64,000 nt of DNA from Pieris napi. Its lineage: Eukaryota; Arthropoda; Insecta; Lepidoptera; Pieridae. The stretch is taken from NCBI RefSeq assembly GCF_905475465.1, contig NC_062240.1:12911001-12975000 (forward strand), read 5' to 3'. How positions within the stretch are numbered: the stretch's first letter is position 1; the number at the start of each line of letters is the position of its first letter. Shown piece by piece: positions 1 through 10,316 of the stretch. Both the position numbers and the translations under genes were made by a program. The notes under the pieces were generated by a model, which had not been told where the DNA came from, ran no database searches, and worked only from the letters and a program-made list of their open reading frames with translations.

Positions 1-134
1 GAGAGCTACAATCTGAAAATTTATATTTAAAGCTTAATAAGTATAAAGTGTATCAAATTAAAATAAAAAAACAAATTTGTTAAATGTTTCTATTTCCATG
101 AGATATTCTTTTCTTAACTTACTTTAGAGAACAT
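1..134 (-). CDS. Gene 1: RR-2 cuticular protein, 5' end only (cut by window edge)
   Basis: Only the start of this gene is inside the window. Exon 1 is 123-134 (complement), reading M-F-S-K, followed by a GTAAGT donor. Exon 2 begins at position 12 after a TTTCAG acceptor and shows four codons, I-V-A-L. The promoter, exon 1, intron 1 and the first bases of exon 2 are nearly identical to gene 2 (3312-3500), so the rest is expected to be a 3-exon RR-2 cuticular protein of about 200 residues with a secretory signal peptide. That expectation is inference, because the RR-2 domain itself lies outside the window. The gene belongs to the minus-strand group with genes 2 and 3. Confidence 0.8.
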
Positions 135-187
135 GTTGATTGTTTCTGTTCAATGTGCAGAATGATTTAATTTGCTCCTGCTATCAG

Positions 188-195
188 CTTTTATA
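188..195 (-). promoter_or_regulatory. TATA box of gene 1
   Basis: TATAAAAG on the minus strand, about 60 bases before the ATG. It is identical in sequence and spacing to those of genes 2 and 4. Confidence 0.75.
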
Positions 196-1289
196 CGAAC
201 TTAAAAGCCTATCTGTTATCAATGTTTCACCTTGCCCGCGGCGTTATGAACTAATGTGTAGCACTCATGACTTTCGTTGACATTCTTTATGATTTAATGT
301 GAATGATGGGTGAATGCTGAAATTATAACCTTAAGATTTACTAAATGGTATTAACAATATAAATTAAATTACAAAATAGATTCTCCTTTATATTACAACT
401 AAAAAAAACTAAGTAAACTTTAACAAAATGTACACACAAAAATCTCTAATTCGTAAAGTACTAGCCGAGCAGCATAGTTTTTGTAATTACGCGTTGTATT
501 TTGAATTGATGATAATAGATACGTTATTCATTACATGTTAAAATATCTGTTGCGTATATTCTGCACAAGAGAAACAAATTAGAACGAAAATGTCAAAAGC
601 CTTTTCTTCGCGATATTCGAGAATTAAAACAAATGTATCATATGACAATTTTGGTGTAGGAATATTACCATATTATTATATTATCTAAATAAGTAATAAA
701 TAAATATTATAGATTTTTATTATATTTATCTTGAACTGAAAATGAAACCTTTCACTGAACATAATTATGTTTTTTTGGTCAAATTGCACATTGTGCGACT
801 CGTAATGTGAATAAGGCAAGTAATAATTTAATTAAATTAGAAAATTTCCCTTCAAAAATTGTGTTAAGATGCGTTTATACTGTCAATGGAACGAGTTACT
901 ATCGAAGAAATTACGTAAGTCTTTGGGAAATAGTAATTGGGACCTTGATTTACAGGAAATTGATAACAACGATTAATGTGTACTTCCGTTTATATTAATA
1001 TGGTTGATTCAGTTTATGAAAAAGGTACAGTTCAAGCTAATTACTATACAAAGAAATTTCCACGGCGGAATGGCAGTGTCTACCTTCTTTATTTTAAACA
1101 AAATAAGCTACTATTACAGATTACTCCAATGCGGCAAATATTTACATTTATATTAGAACATAGCAATAAACAGTATTATATTAAAATATTAAGTTCTTAC
1201 ATAATATGAAATTGGCGTTTTTTAGTATTTAAGAATTCCATATTCAATTTTTTACAACTCGTGCATTTGTTTTTCGAAAAACATTCATT

Positions 1290-2090
1290 TCATTTTCCGT
1301 TTTATGTTTTTTCTTTGCGTCCCTCTATTTTTACAATGGACAGTCACGCTATTTAAGAGTACGAGTTCCACCGTGGCATCAGTGTTGCAGAAAAAGCTCG
1401 AGGGATTAATGATGTGTATAGCGGCGGTGTCGCAAAAGAAAACACAGCGCGTGTTTGGTGCCAACGTTTTCGTTCTGAAAATGTCGACCTGCAGAACAAG
1501 CCCCGTGGACGGCTGGAGACCAACGTTGATAACGAAGAATTGAAGGCTATTGTAGAAGCAGATCCATCGCATACTACGTCTGAGTTAGCTGCAGGCTGCG
1601 GTGTTAGTGATAAAACTGTATTAATCCATTTGAAGCAAATTGGGAAGGATCTATAAAAGGTTACCCACCTCACGAATTGAATGAAGCAAATTTCAACTGC
1701 TGCGTTACATTACTCAACCGGCACAATAATGAAGGGATTTTAAATTTAGTCATTAACTGTGATGAAAAGTGGTTCCTGTCCGAAAATTTACTCCGAAAAA
1801 GTTACTTGTGATCCTTTGGAGGACTAGTGCCGGGGTCGTTCACTATAACTTTCTTAAATCTGGCCAGACGATTACGGCAGGCTTGCAAGGTAAAAATTCA
1901 ATTCTGATGGGGCAGTCGAAAACGCCTTCCAAGAATTTATTGATTCCCGTCCGAATGTTTTTTTAGTAAAGGGATCAATGAACTCCCAAAATAATAATAT
2001 GGCAAAAGTGCAAAGATAGCTTGGTACATTCTTTGATTGATTAAATATATGATATTTAAAAAATCTACTTTTTGTTCCTCCCATATTAAA
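1290..2090 (+). mobile_element. Degraded mariner transposon, copy A
   Basis: The translation from about 1336 reads as a mariner transposase: N-terminal helix-turn-helix region with TARVWCQRFRSENVDL, then EADPSHTTSELA and VSDKTVLIHLKQIGK, then the NCDEKW block holding the first catalytic Asp near 1760. It is broken by stops and frameshifts. After HYNFLKSGQTITAGLQG the sequence jumps to the transposase C-terminus (FIDSRPNVF), so the stretch with the second and third catalytic acids is missing. I could not define the terminal inverted repeats; the ends are approximate. Confidence 0.8.
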
Positions 2091-2624
2091 CGGCGAATTC
2101 ATTATACGTATATGTAAGGACCCAATATTTACCAAAAAGACTATTTCTTACTGTATAAGAACAGAGGTTTTTGTCAGGTAACTCAGCGGCACTGTATTAA
2201 TTATTTCCTTACATTTGTGCCTTTTTCGAGAGGATAGATTTCGCTCACAAAGGCGGTCGATGTCGCCTCCTAACGTTACCATCCGGCTCCATGTGGCCTA
2301 GACATTGGAGCAATGCCGGGTTGTTTCCCTTTCCCTGTTTGAACGTACCTCAAAATTCAATATTTGCTTTTGGCTGGTGTTATTACCACTAGAACATGGG
2401 ATTAAAGATTAAAGGTCTATGGTCAATTGTCATTGTGACGAGACACTAAACATTATTTCTTATGTTTTAGTTATTATTGTTTATGAGATCAGGTCTATAA
2501 ATGATGTCGATTTAATTTAATAAATGTTTAAATAAAAACATAAAATACTTGGTATATTCTTATATTTTATAATAAATAATCGTTGTTAAATCCAATCAAT
2601 GTTTAACACTTATAAAGTGCTAAC

Positions 2625-3439
2625 TTAGTGGTAGTATTGGTGAGCGGGTGCAGCGTAAACGGGAGCTTTGAGAAGGACAGGTGCGGCCTTGACTAGGGTT
2701 GGGGCGGCGGTGGGAGCGGTGTTGTGGACGACCGCGTTGAAACCGCTGTGGTCATCAGCGGAGTACTCAACGGTTCTGATGGAGCCATCAGCTTCGTGGA
2801 AAGAGTAGGAGCCCTTTACGACATCACCGTCGCGGACCTCCTGTTGCTGCTTGTCATCACCGGTGTGAGGGTCGGCCACGGAGTAAGAGTACTCGTATTT
2901 GGGGTAAGCCTGCAATAAAAAAGGATTAAAAGTAAGTTATAGAATTTCCAAATGCAAGGCAGAACCAAAGTAGTATTAGTGTAAATGACTTACGATTTCT
3001 TCGTGAGCAAGGACCTTAGTGACGGGAGCGGCGTAGTGTACTGGGGCAGTTTGGTAGGCAACTGGGGCAGCGTGATAGGCAACTGGGGCTGGTGCAGAGT
3101 GGTAGGCAACTTGAGCTGGAGCAGCGTGGTAGACGGGAGCGGGAGCGGCATGGTAGACTGGGGCAGCCTGGTAAGCGACAGGGGCCGCAATAGCCACCTT
3201 GGCGTGTTGCTGGTCGTGACGGACAATGCTCTGGGAAGAGACGGCCGCAGCTGGAGAGTAGTGAACGGCGGCTGGCAGTAGGCCAGCTGACGACACTGTC
3301 ACCAGGGCGCAGAGAGCTACAATCTGAAAATTTATATTTAAAGCTTAATAAAGTGTATCAAATTAAACTAAAGAAACAAATTTGTTAGATGTTTCTATTT
3401 CCATGAGATATTCTTTTCTAAACTTACTTTAGAGAACAT
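2625..3439 (-). CDS. Gene 2: RR-2 cuticular protein, 208 residues, 3 exons
   Basis: Coding exons (complement) are 3428-3439, 2994-3323 and 2625-2909, with GT-AG introns in phase 0. The 208-residue product has a signal peptide at 1-17, a SSQSIVRHD motif and an AAPVAYHAAPV-type repeat region (about 45-110), then a complete RR-2 domain at 119-177 (YSYSVADPHTGDD, VRDGDVVKGSYS, RTVEYSADDHSGFNAVV) and a short Ala/Pro tail ending HQYYH. RR-2 domains bind chitin and are typical of hard cuticle. The product is expected to be secreted by epidermis into the procuticle. The start is fixed by homology with the paralogues, since the ATG sits alone on a 12-base exon. The RR-2 domain is not split by an intron, unlike in genes 5-14. 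Confidence 0.93.
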
Positions 3440-3492
3440 GTTGATTGTTTCTGTTCAATGTGCAGAATGATTTAATTTGATCCTGCTATCAG

Positions 3493-3500
3493 CTTTTATA
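3493..3500 (-). promoter_or_regulatory. TATA box of gene 2
   Basis: TATAAAAG on the minus strand, about 60 bases before the ATG, within the duplicated promoter shared with genes 1 and 4. Confidence 0.75.
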
Positions 3501-4649
3501 CGAGCTTAAAAGCCTATCAGTTATCAATGTTTCACCTTGCCCGCGGCGTTATGAATGAATGTGTAGCACTCATGACTTTCGTTGACATTCTTTATGATTT
3601 AATGTGAATGATGGGTTAATACTGAAATTATAACCTTAATTTTTACTAAATGGTATTAACAATATAAATTAAATTACAAAATAGATTCTCCTTTATATTA
3701 CAACTAAAAAAACTAAGTAAACTTTAACAAAATGTACACACAAAAACCTCTAATTCGTAAAGTACTAGCTGAGCAGCATAGTTCGTTTTTGTAATTGCGC
3801 GTTGTTTTTTGAATTGATGATAATAGATATGTTATTCATCACATGTTAAAATATCTGTTGCGTATATTCTGCACAAGAGAAAAAAATTAGAACGACAATG
3901 TAAAAAGCCTTTTCTTCACGATATTCGAGAATTAAAACAAATGTATCATATGACAATTTTGGTGTAGGAATATTACCATATTATTATATTAGCCAAATAA
4001 GTAATAAATAAATATTATAGATTTTTAATATATTTATCTTGAACTGAAAATGAAATCTTTCACTGAACATATTTATGTTTATTTGGTCAAATTGCACAAT
4101 GTGCGACTCGTAATGTAAAAAAGCAAGTAATAATTAAATTAAATTAGAAAATTTCCCTACAAAAATTGTGTTAAGATAAGTATAAGTATAAGTTGCGTTT
4201 ATAATGTCAATGGAACGAGTAACTATCGAAGAAATTACGTAAATCTTTGGGAAATAGTATTTGGGACCTTGATTTACAGGAAATTGATAACAACAATTAA
4301 TGTGTACTTCCGTTTATATAAATATGATTGATTCAGTTGAAGAAAAAGGTACAATTCAAGCTTACTATACAAAGAAATTACCACGGAGGAATGGCAGTGT
4401 GTACCTTCTGTATTTTTAACAAAATAAGCTACTATTGCAGATTACTCCAATGCGGCAAATATTTACATTTATATTAGAACATAGCAATAAACACTTTATA
4501 TTAAAATATTAGGTCCTTACATAATACTCGTATGAAATTGGCGTTTTTTCGTACTTGCAACTTTGATCTCAAATATCTTATCTAAAAAAAGAGGAGTCTT
4601 TGGTTAAGAATTCCTAATTCAATTTTTTACAGCTCATGCATTTGTATTT

Positions 4650-5530
4650 CGAAAAACATTCATTTCATTTTCCGTTTTATTTTTTTTCTTTGCGTCACTC
4701 TATTTATAAAATGGAAAATCGCGCTATTTAAGAGTACGATCTACCGTGGCACCAGTGTTGCAGAAAAAGCTTAAGGGATTAATAATGTGTATAGCGGCGG
4801 TGTCGCAAAAGAAAACACAGTGCGTGTTTGGTGCCAACGTTTTCGTTCTGAAAATGTAGACCTGTAGAACAAGCCCGGTGGACGGCCGGAGACCGAAGTT
4901 GATAACGAAGAATTGAGGGCTATTGTGGAAGCAGATCCATCGCATACTACGTCTGAGTTAGCTGCTGGCTGCGGTGTTAGTGATAAAACTGTATTAATCC
5001 ATTTGAAGGAAATTGGGAAGGTGAAAAAGCTTTAAACCTCACGAATTGAATGAAGCAAATCGACAAACGCGCGTCGACTGCTGCGTTACATTACTCAACC
5101 GGCACAATAATGAAGGGATATTAAATTTAATCATTAACTGTGATGAAAAGTGGTTCCTGTACGATAATCGGAAGCGCTCATCGCAATGGCTGAACCTAGC
5201 AAAACCAGCCAAATCGTGCCCAAATCGAAAATTTTCTCTGAAAAAGTTACTTATGATCCTTTGGAGGACTAGTGCCGGGTTCGTTCACTATTACTTTCTT
5301 AAATCTGGCCAGACGATTACGGCAGGCTTGCAAGGTAAAAAATTCTACTCTGATGGGGCAGTCGAAACCGCCTTCCAAGAATTTATTGATTCCCGTCCGA
5401 ATGTTTTTTTAGAAAAGGGATCAATGAACTGCGAAAATAATAATATGGCAAAAGTACAAAGATAGCAATGGTACATACTTTGATTGATTAAAATATATAT
5501 TCTATTTAAAAAATCTACTTTTTGTTCCTC
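4650..5530 (+). mobile_element. Degraded mariner transposon, copy B
   Basis: Duplicate of copy A inside the right-hand segmental duplication. A longer open stretch (5046-5465) keeps the middle of the transposase, including NCDEKWFLYDNRKRSSQW, with the same internal deletion junction after TAGLQGKKF and the same truncated C-terminus. The element is inactive. The shared deletion shows that it was already dead before the segment was duplicated. Confidence 0.82.
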
Positions 5531-6063
5531 CCATATAAAACGGCGAATTCATTATACGTATATGTAAGGACCCAATATTTACAGAAGACTATTTCTTACT
5601 GTATAAGAACAGAGGCTTTTGTCAGCGGCACTGTATTAATTATTTCCTTACATTTGTGCCTCTTTCGAGAGGATAGATTTCGCACACAAAGGCGGTTGAT
5701 GTCGCCTCCTAACGTAACCATCCGGCTCCATGTGGCCTAGACATTGGAGCAATGCCGGGTTGTTTCCCTTTCCCTGTTTGAACGTACCTCAAAATTCAAT
5801 ATTTCCTTTTATCTGGTGTTATTACTACTAGAACATGGGATTAAAGATTAAAGGTCTATGGTCAATTGTCATTGTGACGAGACACTAAACATTATTTCTT
5901 ATGTTTTAGTTATTATTGTTTATGAGATCAGGTCTATAAATGATGTCGATTTAATTTAATAAATGTTTAAATAAAAACATAAAATACTTGGTATATTCTT
6001 ATATTTTATAATAAATAATCATTGTTAAATCCAATCAATATTTAACACTTATAAAGTGCTGAC

Positions 6064-6823
6064 TTAGTGGTAGTATTGGTGAGCGGGTGCAGCATAGACG
6101 GGAGCTTTGAGGAGGACAGGTGCGGCCTTGACTAGGGTTGGGGCGGCGGTGGGAGCGGTGTTGTGGACGACTGCGTTGAAACCGCTGTGGTCATCAGCGG
6201 TGTACTCTACGGTTCTGATAGAGCCATCAGCTTCGTGGAAAGAGTAGGAGCCCTTTACGACATCACCGTCGCGGACCTCCTGTTGCTGCTTGTCATCACC
6301 GGTGTGAGGGTCGGCCACGGAGTAAGAGTACTCGTATTTGGGGTGAGCCTGAAACAAGCAAATTACATATTATGTTAGTTTTTCATATTGCTAAATAAAC
6401 AAACAAAATTGATAATACTGTGAATAACTTACGATTTCTTCGTGAGCAAGGACCTTAGCGACGGGAGCGGCGTAGTGTACTGGGGCAGTTTGGTAGGCAA
6501 CTGGGGCAGCGTGATAGGCAACTGGCGCTGGAGCCGCATGGTAGACGGGAGCGGGAGCGGCATGGTAGACTGGGGCAGCCTGGTAAGCGACAGGGGCGGC
6601 AATAGCCACCTTGGCGTGTTGCTGGTCGTGACGGACAATGCTCTGGGAAGAGACGGCCGCAGCAGAGGAGTAGTGAACGGCAGTTGGGAGAAGACCAGCT
6701 GACGACACAGCCACTAGGGCACAGAGCACTACCACCTATAAACACATAGGTAAAATATATTAAAATGTTTATAGATTATATAAATCTTTAGCCTACTTTT
6801 GCATTACTTACTTTGGAAAACAT
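6064..6823 (-). CDS. Gene 3: RR-2 cuticular protein, 199 residues, 3 exons
   Basis: Coding exons (complement) are 6812-6823, 6433-6735 and 6064-6348. The protein starts M-F-S-K-V-V-V-L-C-A, has a signal peptide of about 17 residues, the SSQSIVRHD motif, the AAPVYHAAP repeat region and an unsplit RR-2 domain at 110-168, nearly identical to that of gene 2. It is nine residues shorter than gene 2 because one repeat unit in exon 2 is absent. Exons and 3' flank closely match gene 2, but intron 1, intron 2 and the promoter do not, so only part of the gene was duplicated or homogenised. It is transcribed away from gene 4, with about 970 bases between the two start codons. Expected role: chitin-binding structural protein of cuticle. 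Confidence 0.93.
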
Positions 6824-6881
6824 GTTTCGTTGATATGAATTTCAACTGATGAATGATATAAGCTGTCTCTGTGACACTGAT

Positions 6882-6889
6882 CTTATATA
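6882..6889 (-). promoter_or_regulatory. TATA box of gene 3
   Basis: TATATAAG on the minus strand, about 60 bases before the ATG. It differs from the TATAAAAG of genes 1, 2 and 4, in line with a separate promoter origin. Confidence 0.7.
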
Positions 6890-6953
6890 CGAAAAAATTA
6901 TTTTGGTATTACTTCAGATGACAGTGGTGGAAGTTGTCTAACGTGATTAGAGT

Positions 6954-6961
6954 TGACCTTG
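6954..6961 (-). promoter_or_regulatory. Possible FTZ-F1-type nuclear receptor site upstream of gene 3
   Basis: CAAGGTCA on the minus strand, about 65 bases upstream of the TATA box. It matches the core of the FTZ-F1 consensus YCAAGGYCR except at the first base (G for Y). FTZ-F1 activates some CPR genes in moths. Function here is inference from an 8-base match. Confidence 0.35.
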
Positions 6962-7124
6962 CTCTCGGCCATTAATGCTATGGGTTCGCAAACTAGTAGG
7001 CGGGATCACATTCACTTATTACTGTAGGAAGAAAGATTACAACATGTTATTCTTATATTGGTTGACTAATCACGATTAAAAGCTTTAAAAAACGTTCATA
7101 ATATGTTTAAAAAAATACAACTCA

Positions 7125-7290
7125 GTGGCGCTACAACCTTTTTAGGTGTGGGTCTCAGATTTCTGTATCTGAAATAATATGTTTAGATATCAAAAAGTTT
7201 TTTAAGTTAAGTCCGAATAACGCACTGTTATTTGCATAATGTTCGCGTACGGAGGTGAGGGAAATCTTAACTCTACCAGGCCAATTCATT
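7125..7290 (-). mobile_element. tRNA-derived SINE, internally deleted copy
   Basis: Begins with the shared 3' end of the main SINE family of this window (CAGTGGCGCTACAACC on the plus strand) and ends with a weak match to the tRNA-like head near 7256-7290. The middle is diverged or missing. It lies next to a fuller copy. Confidence 0.6.
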
Positions 7291-7302
7291 TAATAAGATA
7301 TA

Positions 7303-7575
7303 AAAAAATATCAGTGGCGATACAACCTTTTTTGGTCTAGGCCTAAGATCTCTGAATCTGTTTCATGATCATATGTCGATCATAGGCAAGTCGGTGTTCA
7401 GCCTCATGTGCCAATCACCGTTGACTTTTAGGTTCTAAAACCGGTTTCTCCACGATGTTTTCCTTCACCTTTCGAGGAAATTTTAAATGCGAACAGACGG
7501 AAAGTCCATTGATGCAGAGCCGCGGATCGAACCTACGACCTCAGGGATGAGAGTCGCACTCTACTAGGACAATTT
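7303..7575 (-). mobile_element. tRNA-derived SINE, near full length
   Basis: On the minus strand it reads from a tRNA-like head (B-box match GGTTCGATCC) to a 3' end that reads GTGGCGCTACAACC on the plus strand. Same family as copies at 20048, 27654, 31441, 47865 and 49771. It ends about 25 bases before the inverted duplication that contains gene 4. Confidence 0.8.
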
Positions 7576-7736
7576 CTCTTTCTCATAACATATAAAATTA
7601 AGGTCATAATTTCAGCATTCACCCATCATTCACATTAAATCATAAAGAACGTCAACGAAAGTCATGAGTGCTACACATTAGTTCATAACGCCGCGGGCAA
7701 GGTGAAACATTGATAACAGATAGGCTTTTAAGTTCG

Positions 7737-7744
7737 TATAAAAG
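7737..7744 (+). promoter_or_regulatory. TATA box of gene 4
   Basis: TATAAAAG, 61 bases before the ATG, same context as genes 1 and 2. Confidence 0.75.
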
Positions 7745-7797
7745 CTGATAGCAGGAGCATATCAAATCATTCTGCACATTGAACAGAAACAATCAAC

Positions 7798-8618
7798 ATG
7801 TTCTCTAAAGTAAGTTTAGAAAAGAATATCTCATGGAAATAGAAACATTTAACAAATTTGTTTTATTATTTTAATTTGATACACTTTATACTTATTAAGC
7901 TTTAAATATAAATTTTCAGATTGTAGCTCTCTGCGCCCTCGTGGCAGTGTCGTCAGCTGGCCTAGTGCCAGCCGCCGTTCACTACTCTCCAGCTGCGGCC
8001 GTCTCTTCCCAGAGCATTGTCCGTCACGACCAGCAACACGCCAAGGTGGCTATTGCCGCCCCTGTCGCTTACCAGGCTGCCCCAGTCTACCATGCCGCTC
8101 CCGCTCCCGTCTACCATGCGGCTCCAGCGCCAGTTACCTACCACGCTGCCCCTGCCCCAGTTGCCTATCACGCTGCCCCAGTTGCCTACCAAACTGCCCC
8201 AGTACACTACGCCGCTCCCGTCGCTAAGGTCCTTGCTCACGAAGAAATCGTAAGTCATTAACAGTAATACTACATTGGTTCTTTTTTGCATTTGGAAATT
8301 CTATAACTTACTTTAAAATCGTTTTTATTCCAGGCTTACCCCAAATACGAGTACTCTTACTCCGTGGCCGACCCTCACACCGGTGATGACAAGCAGCAAC
8401 AGGAGGTCCGCGACGGTGATGTCGTAAAGGGCTCCTACTCTTTCCACGAAGCTGATGGCTCCATCAGAACCGTAGAGTACTCCGCTGATGACCACAGCGG
8501 TTTCAACGCAGTCGTCCACAACACCGCTCCCACCGCCGCCCCAACCCTAGTCAAGGCCGCACCTGTCCTCCTCAAAGCTCCCGTCTACGCTGCACCAGCT
8601 CACCAATACTACCACTAA
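7798..8618 (+). CDS. Gene 4: RR-2 cuticular protein, 208 residues, 3 exons
   Basis: Coding exons are 7798-7809, 7920-8249 and 8334-8618. The protein is a close paralogue of gene 2 with the same length: signal peptide at 1-17, SSQSIVRHD motif, AAPVYHAAPAPVYH-type repeats, and an unsplit RR-2 domain at 119-177 followed by an Ala/Pro tail. A poly(A) signal AATAAA lies at 8680-8685. It is the first gene of the plus-strand series but belongs by exon structure, promoter and sequence to the minus-strand group, so it is an inverted copy. Expected role: secreted chitin-binding protein of cuticle. Start and splice sites agree with genes 2 and 3. Confidence 0.94.
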
Positions 8619-8699
8619 ATAATTAATAACCAAGCACCTACCAAAACACTTATGATGATTAGTTATTTATTTAGTAGCAAATAAATTTATCTCAAATAA

Positions 8700-10230
8700 G
8701 ATAAACTTTCATTTACCCTTTTACCACTTCAATATTTTAAGAAACCGAATTTGCTAATAATTTTTCACTAGGCGTCTTAAAACTCGTCACTAAATCTCAT
8801 ATGATTTTGTATTTCGTTTATCCTATCTGATCCACCCTAAAAATGAATCAACAGTTAATTTATAGCTTATTTATTAAAGTCTACCCCACACCAGAAATTT
8901 ATTTAACCAGAAAAAAACAGCGGATTAGGTTCGATATAGGCACTTAACAATGCTTTTTTTAAACTGATCAGCCCACTACGTATATACGTAATAAGTACTG
9001 TTGAATCCGTTTAAATCGGAAAGAATTCGGAAGGATGTGCCTAAACTCCTAGGTTGGTTATAGTTATAAAATAAATAAAAATATCGTTTTATCTGAAACC
9101 TTAAAACTGATTTGGATAAAATTGTATGAAATTAGATATTGTTCTACATTGTGGCATTACATTTAATTGGCCTACAGAACAATACAAATTAATATCACAT
9201 AAACGACGAAGACAATTTACTTCAATAGACTACTAATGCTAAATGCTATCGATTTTTTGTAATTTCTAATGAGATTGACAAAATTGTCAACTGCTGCCAC
9301 CTATTCGTAAAATTTTGTTAATATTATTTCTGAATATTCTTTTTGGGGAAACAATGAAGCTGCGTTGTAGCTCTTTTTATTTCTATCTTCCTCTTTCATT
9401 ACACTTTATTTGAAATGTACTTTGCTTTTTTGATAAACTAATGTTTAAACTTCACTTAAGCAATAATAAAATTAAAACATTAATAACAGGTAAGTCTCTT
9501 AGAATCCACATTTAATGAATTCATATATTAACTATTACTAACGCAGGGTTAAAAATTTAAAATAACATATTATTTTATTATTCAAAACTCTCTCTTTCTG
9601 GGTCTAACACATGTCTCAGTACCGTGGTCAACTGTACTGTAAGATCTGGTACGAATAATTTTCCTCCACAAATTTCACAATAATTTTACAATTCGTTAGT
9701 TAACTATCTATCACTTATAAGCGATCTCTATATGTAGTGTAAATTATAATAAAACGACTATAAATTACATAATCTATAGAAATACAATGCAGTCTTTGCT
9801 TTCATCTTTTAAGAGGCGTTAAATGTCAAATAAAAGTATTTCATTTTTACTCAAAATCTTTAAAAAAAATTGGATTAATAGAAAAGTTTTATATTCCATT
9901 ATTTTTATCAGTATTCTTGTTATCTAAAGAGAAATATGAAACAAGCTAACTTACATTTGAAATTATCATATTTATTTGTCTGTGCAATAAAACTGTAAAA
10001 ATTAAATAAAGATATGAACGTTAGTTGCAAGTTGTTCATTGAGGTTTATCTGTTATAAGATTTAGAATCAGTACATTTTTGGCATCACCCAGAAAGTAAT
10101 GAAAGTTTTATGATACAATAGGTTCGAGTTATTGTACAATGATAAGGATCAAAAATATTGAATCTGCGTTATTCTATACACAATCAGATAGAAAAGTAAA
10201 GTTTTTTTGTTAATTTATATAATGACAATT
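8700..10230. other. AT-rich intergenic stretch
   Basis: No convincing coding sequence, RNA gene or named repeat seen between the gene 4 poly(A) site and the gene 5 promoter. Confidence 0.5.
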
Positions 10231-10237
10231 AGAAAAG

Positions 10238-10245
10238 TATAAAAT
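10238..10245 (+). promoter_or_regulatory. TATA box of gene 5
   Basis: TATAAAAT, 79 bases before the ATG of gene 5. Confidence 0.65.
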
Positions 10246-10316
10246 ACTTGATTTGGCCGATCGAAGCAGCAGTTTGCTCTTTCGAGTGTGCGACGGTACT
10301 CACTAAGCCCAGCAAA

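Larger units (their letters stand above)
1..2909. repeat. Segmental duplication, left copy (paired with 3312-6348)
   Basis: Base 1 matches base 3312, and the match runs with small indels through the gene 1 promoter, an AT-rich spacer, a degraded mariner copy and the 3' flank and exon 3 of gene 2. It breaks down in intron 2 (after 2909 and 6348). The unit therefore joins the 5' half of one gene to the 3' half of the next, as expected from unequal crossing-over between tandem paralogues. Confidence 0.85.
3312..6348. repeat. Segmental duplication, right copy (paired with 1-2909)
   Basis: Second copy of the 3 kb unit, from the start of exon 2 of gene 2 through its promoter, the spacer, a second mariner copy and exon 3 of gene 3. 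It has extra short insertions relative to the left copy, for example about 60 bases near 4550-4610. Confidence 0.85.
7597..8630 (+). repeat. Inverted duplicate of the gene 1/2 locus
   Basis: From about 7597 the plus strand matches the reverse complement of the gene 1 and gene 2 5' flank (about 310 and 3620), then continues through promoter, introns and exons. Intron 2 of gene 4 resembles intron 2 of gene 2 but not that of gene 3. Confidence 0.85.

Noticed and set aside
1414..1656. Possible host HTH regulator of 80 codons
   Set aside because: The sequence is the DNA-binding half of a mariner transposase and is followed by the rest of the broken transposase.
2985..3281. Long plus-strand ORF (98 codons, Gly/Trp/Ser/Val-rich) opposite exon 2 of gene 2, with counterparts opposite exon 2 of genes 3 and 4
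   Set aside because: It is the antisense shadow of the Ala/Pro/Tyr repeat codons. It lacks its own promoter or splice logic and recurs only because the exons are paralogous.
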